In this document: piece by piece, positions 4,942-5,331 of the stretch
Layout: the number at the start of each line of letters is the position of its first letter
Numbering within the stretch: the stretch's first letter is position 1
NCBI GenBank assembly: GCA_013696235.1
Contig: JACCYY010000061.1
Span: 1-5,331, forward strand
Direction of reading: 5' to 3'
Length of the DNA: 5,331 bases
DNA from: Sporichthyaceae bacterium
GTDB lineage: Bacteria > Actinomycetota > Actinomycetes > JACCYY01
Position numbers and translations under genes: made by a program
Notes under the pieces: model-generated
Told to the model about the DNA's origin: nothing
Database searches by the model: none
What the model saw: only the letters and a program-made list of their open reading frames with translations

Positions 4942-5331
4942 GCACGCCGGACGACGTCGCCCGGGCCAGCGCCGAGCGCATGTGGACCGCCGACACCGCG
5001 TCCCGCGATCTCGGCATGCGGATCGAGGAGGTCCGGGCCGGCTACGCCCGGCTGTCGATGACACTCGCGCCACGCATGGCGCAGGGCCACGGCACCGCGC
5101 ACGGCGGCTTCGTCTTCGCCCTCGCGGACTCCGCCTTCGCGTTCGCGTGCAACTCGTACGGCCCGACGACCGTGGCGGCGAGCTGCGACATCACCTACCT
5201 CCGGCCGGGCGTCGTCGGCGACGAGCTGGTCGCCGAGGCGGTCGAGCGCGAGCGGTACGGCCGCAACGGCATCTACGACGTCAGCGTCCGCCGGGTGTCC
5301 GACGGCGTCGTGATCGCCGAGTTCCGCGGCA
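4938..5331 (+). CDS. paaI: Hydroxyphenylacetyl-CoA thioesterase PaaI (3' end cut by window)
   Basis: An open frame from GTG 4938 runs off the right edge, giving 131 complete residues of a protein normally about 140 long; only the last residues are missing. It is a hotdog-fold thioesterase. In the phenylacetate pathway PaaI hydrolyses ring-hydroxylated phenylacetyl-CoA to free CoA trapped in dead-end products. GHGTAHGGFVFALADSAFAFACNS (50-73) matches the E. coli motif closely, with Asp64 aligning to its catalytic Asp61. The segments SCDITYLRPG (82-91) and the final AEFRG also agree. The GTG start is chosen because it gives the N-terminal length of E. coli PaaI (LGM at 25-27 against LGI near 22-24) and overlaps the paaH stop as GTGA. 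ATG 4980 would remove 14 residues of the conserved N-terminal helix. There is no clear ribosome binding site inside the paaH end, so translation is probably coupled to paaH. Confidence 0.93.
   Translation, partial: MSTPDDVARASAERMWTADTASRDLGMRIEEVRAGYARLSMTLAPRMAQGHGTAHGGFVFALADSAFAFACNSYGPTTVAASCDITYLRPGVVGDELVAEAVERERYGRNGIYDVSVRRVSDGVVIAEFRG

Noticed and set aside
1..5331. A novel defence, mobile or otherwise undescribed system
   Set aside because: All five genes belong to recognisable families with intact active-site motifs. There are no transposase, integrase, array or toxin-antitoxin signatures, and base composition looks uniform across the window.

Overview
The window looks like chromosomal DNA of a high-GC actinomycete. 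Supporting signs are a strong G/C bias at third codon positions, GTG starts, a GTGA overlap between genes, a leaderless-type promoter, terminator hairpins without a T tract, and an Eis-like acetyltransferase beside a DUF6458-like membrane protein. I cannot name the genus from the sequence. The gene families are all recognisable. I found no mobile element, CRISPR array, tRNA or rRNA, and no evidence for a wholly new system.

Layout, left to right. (1) 2-178 (+): the 3' end of a small one-helix membrane protein, followed by a strong hairpin (213-254) that reads as its terminator. (2) 334-1494 (+): a 386-residue Eis-type GNAT acetyltransferase, apparently transcribed from a TANNNT promoter that places the first base of the mRNA on the GTG start codon. 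(3) 1495-1523: a 29-base convergent gap almost filled by a perfect hairpin, probably a two-way terminator. (4) 1524-3209 (-): paaN, the stand-alone aldehyde dehydrogenase of aerobic phenylacetate degradation. (5) 3210-3339: a 130-base divergent control region with good ribosome binding sites for both genes, a candidate -10 element for paaN, a possible PaaR-like operator and a 10-base inverted repeat. (6) 3340-4941 (+): paaH, 3-hydroxyacyl-CoA dehydrogenase. (7) 4938-5331 (+): paaI thioesterase, overlapping paaH by four bases and cut by the window end.

From about 1500 rightwards the window is therefore one edge of a phenylacetyl-CoA (paa) catabolic cluster. PaaN oxidises the ring-opened semialdehyde, PaaH performs the NAD-dependent beta-oxidation step from 3-hydroxyadipyl-CoA to 3-oxoadipyl-CoA, and PaaI recovers CoA from dead-end hydroxyphenylacetyl-CoA. 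The ligase (paaK), the epoxidase subunits (paaABCDE), isomerase, hydratase, thiolase and regulator are not in view and may lie beyond 5331. The points most worth checking are the control region between paaN and paaH, the absence of a hydratase domain on PaaN, and the leaderless start of the acetyltransferase.
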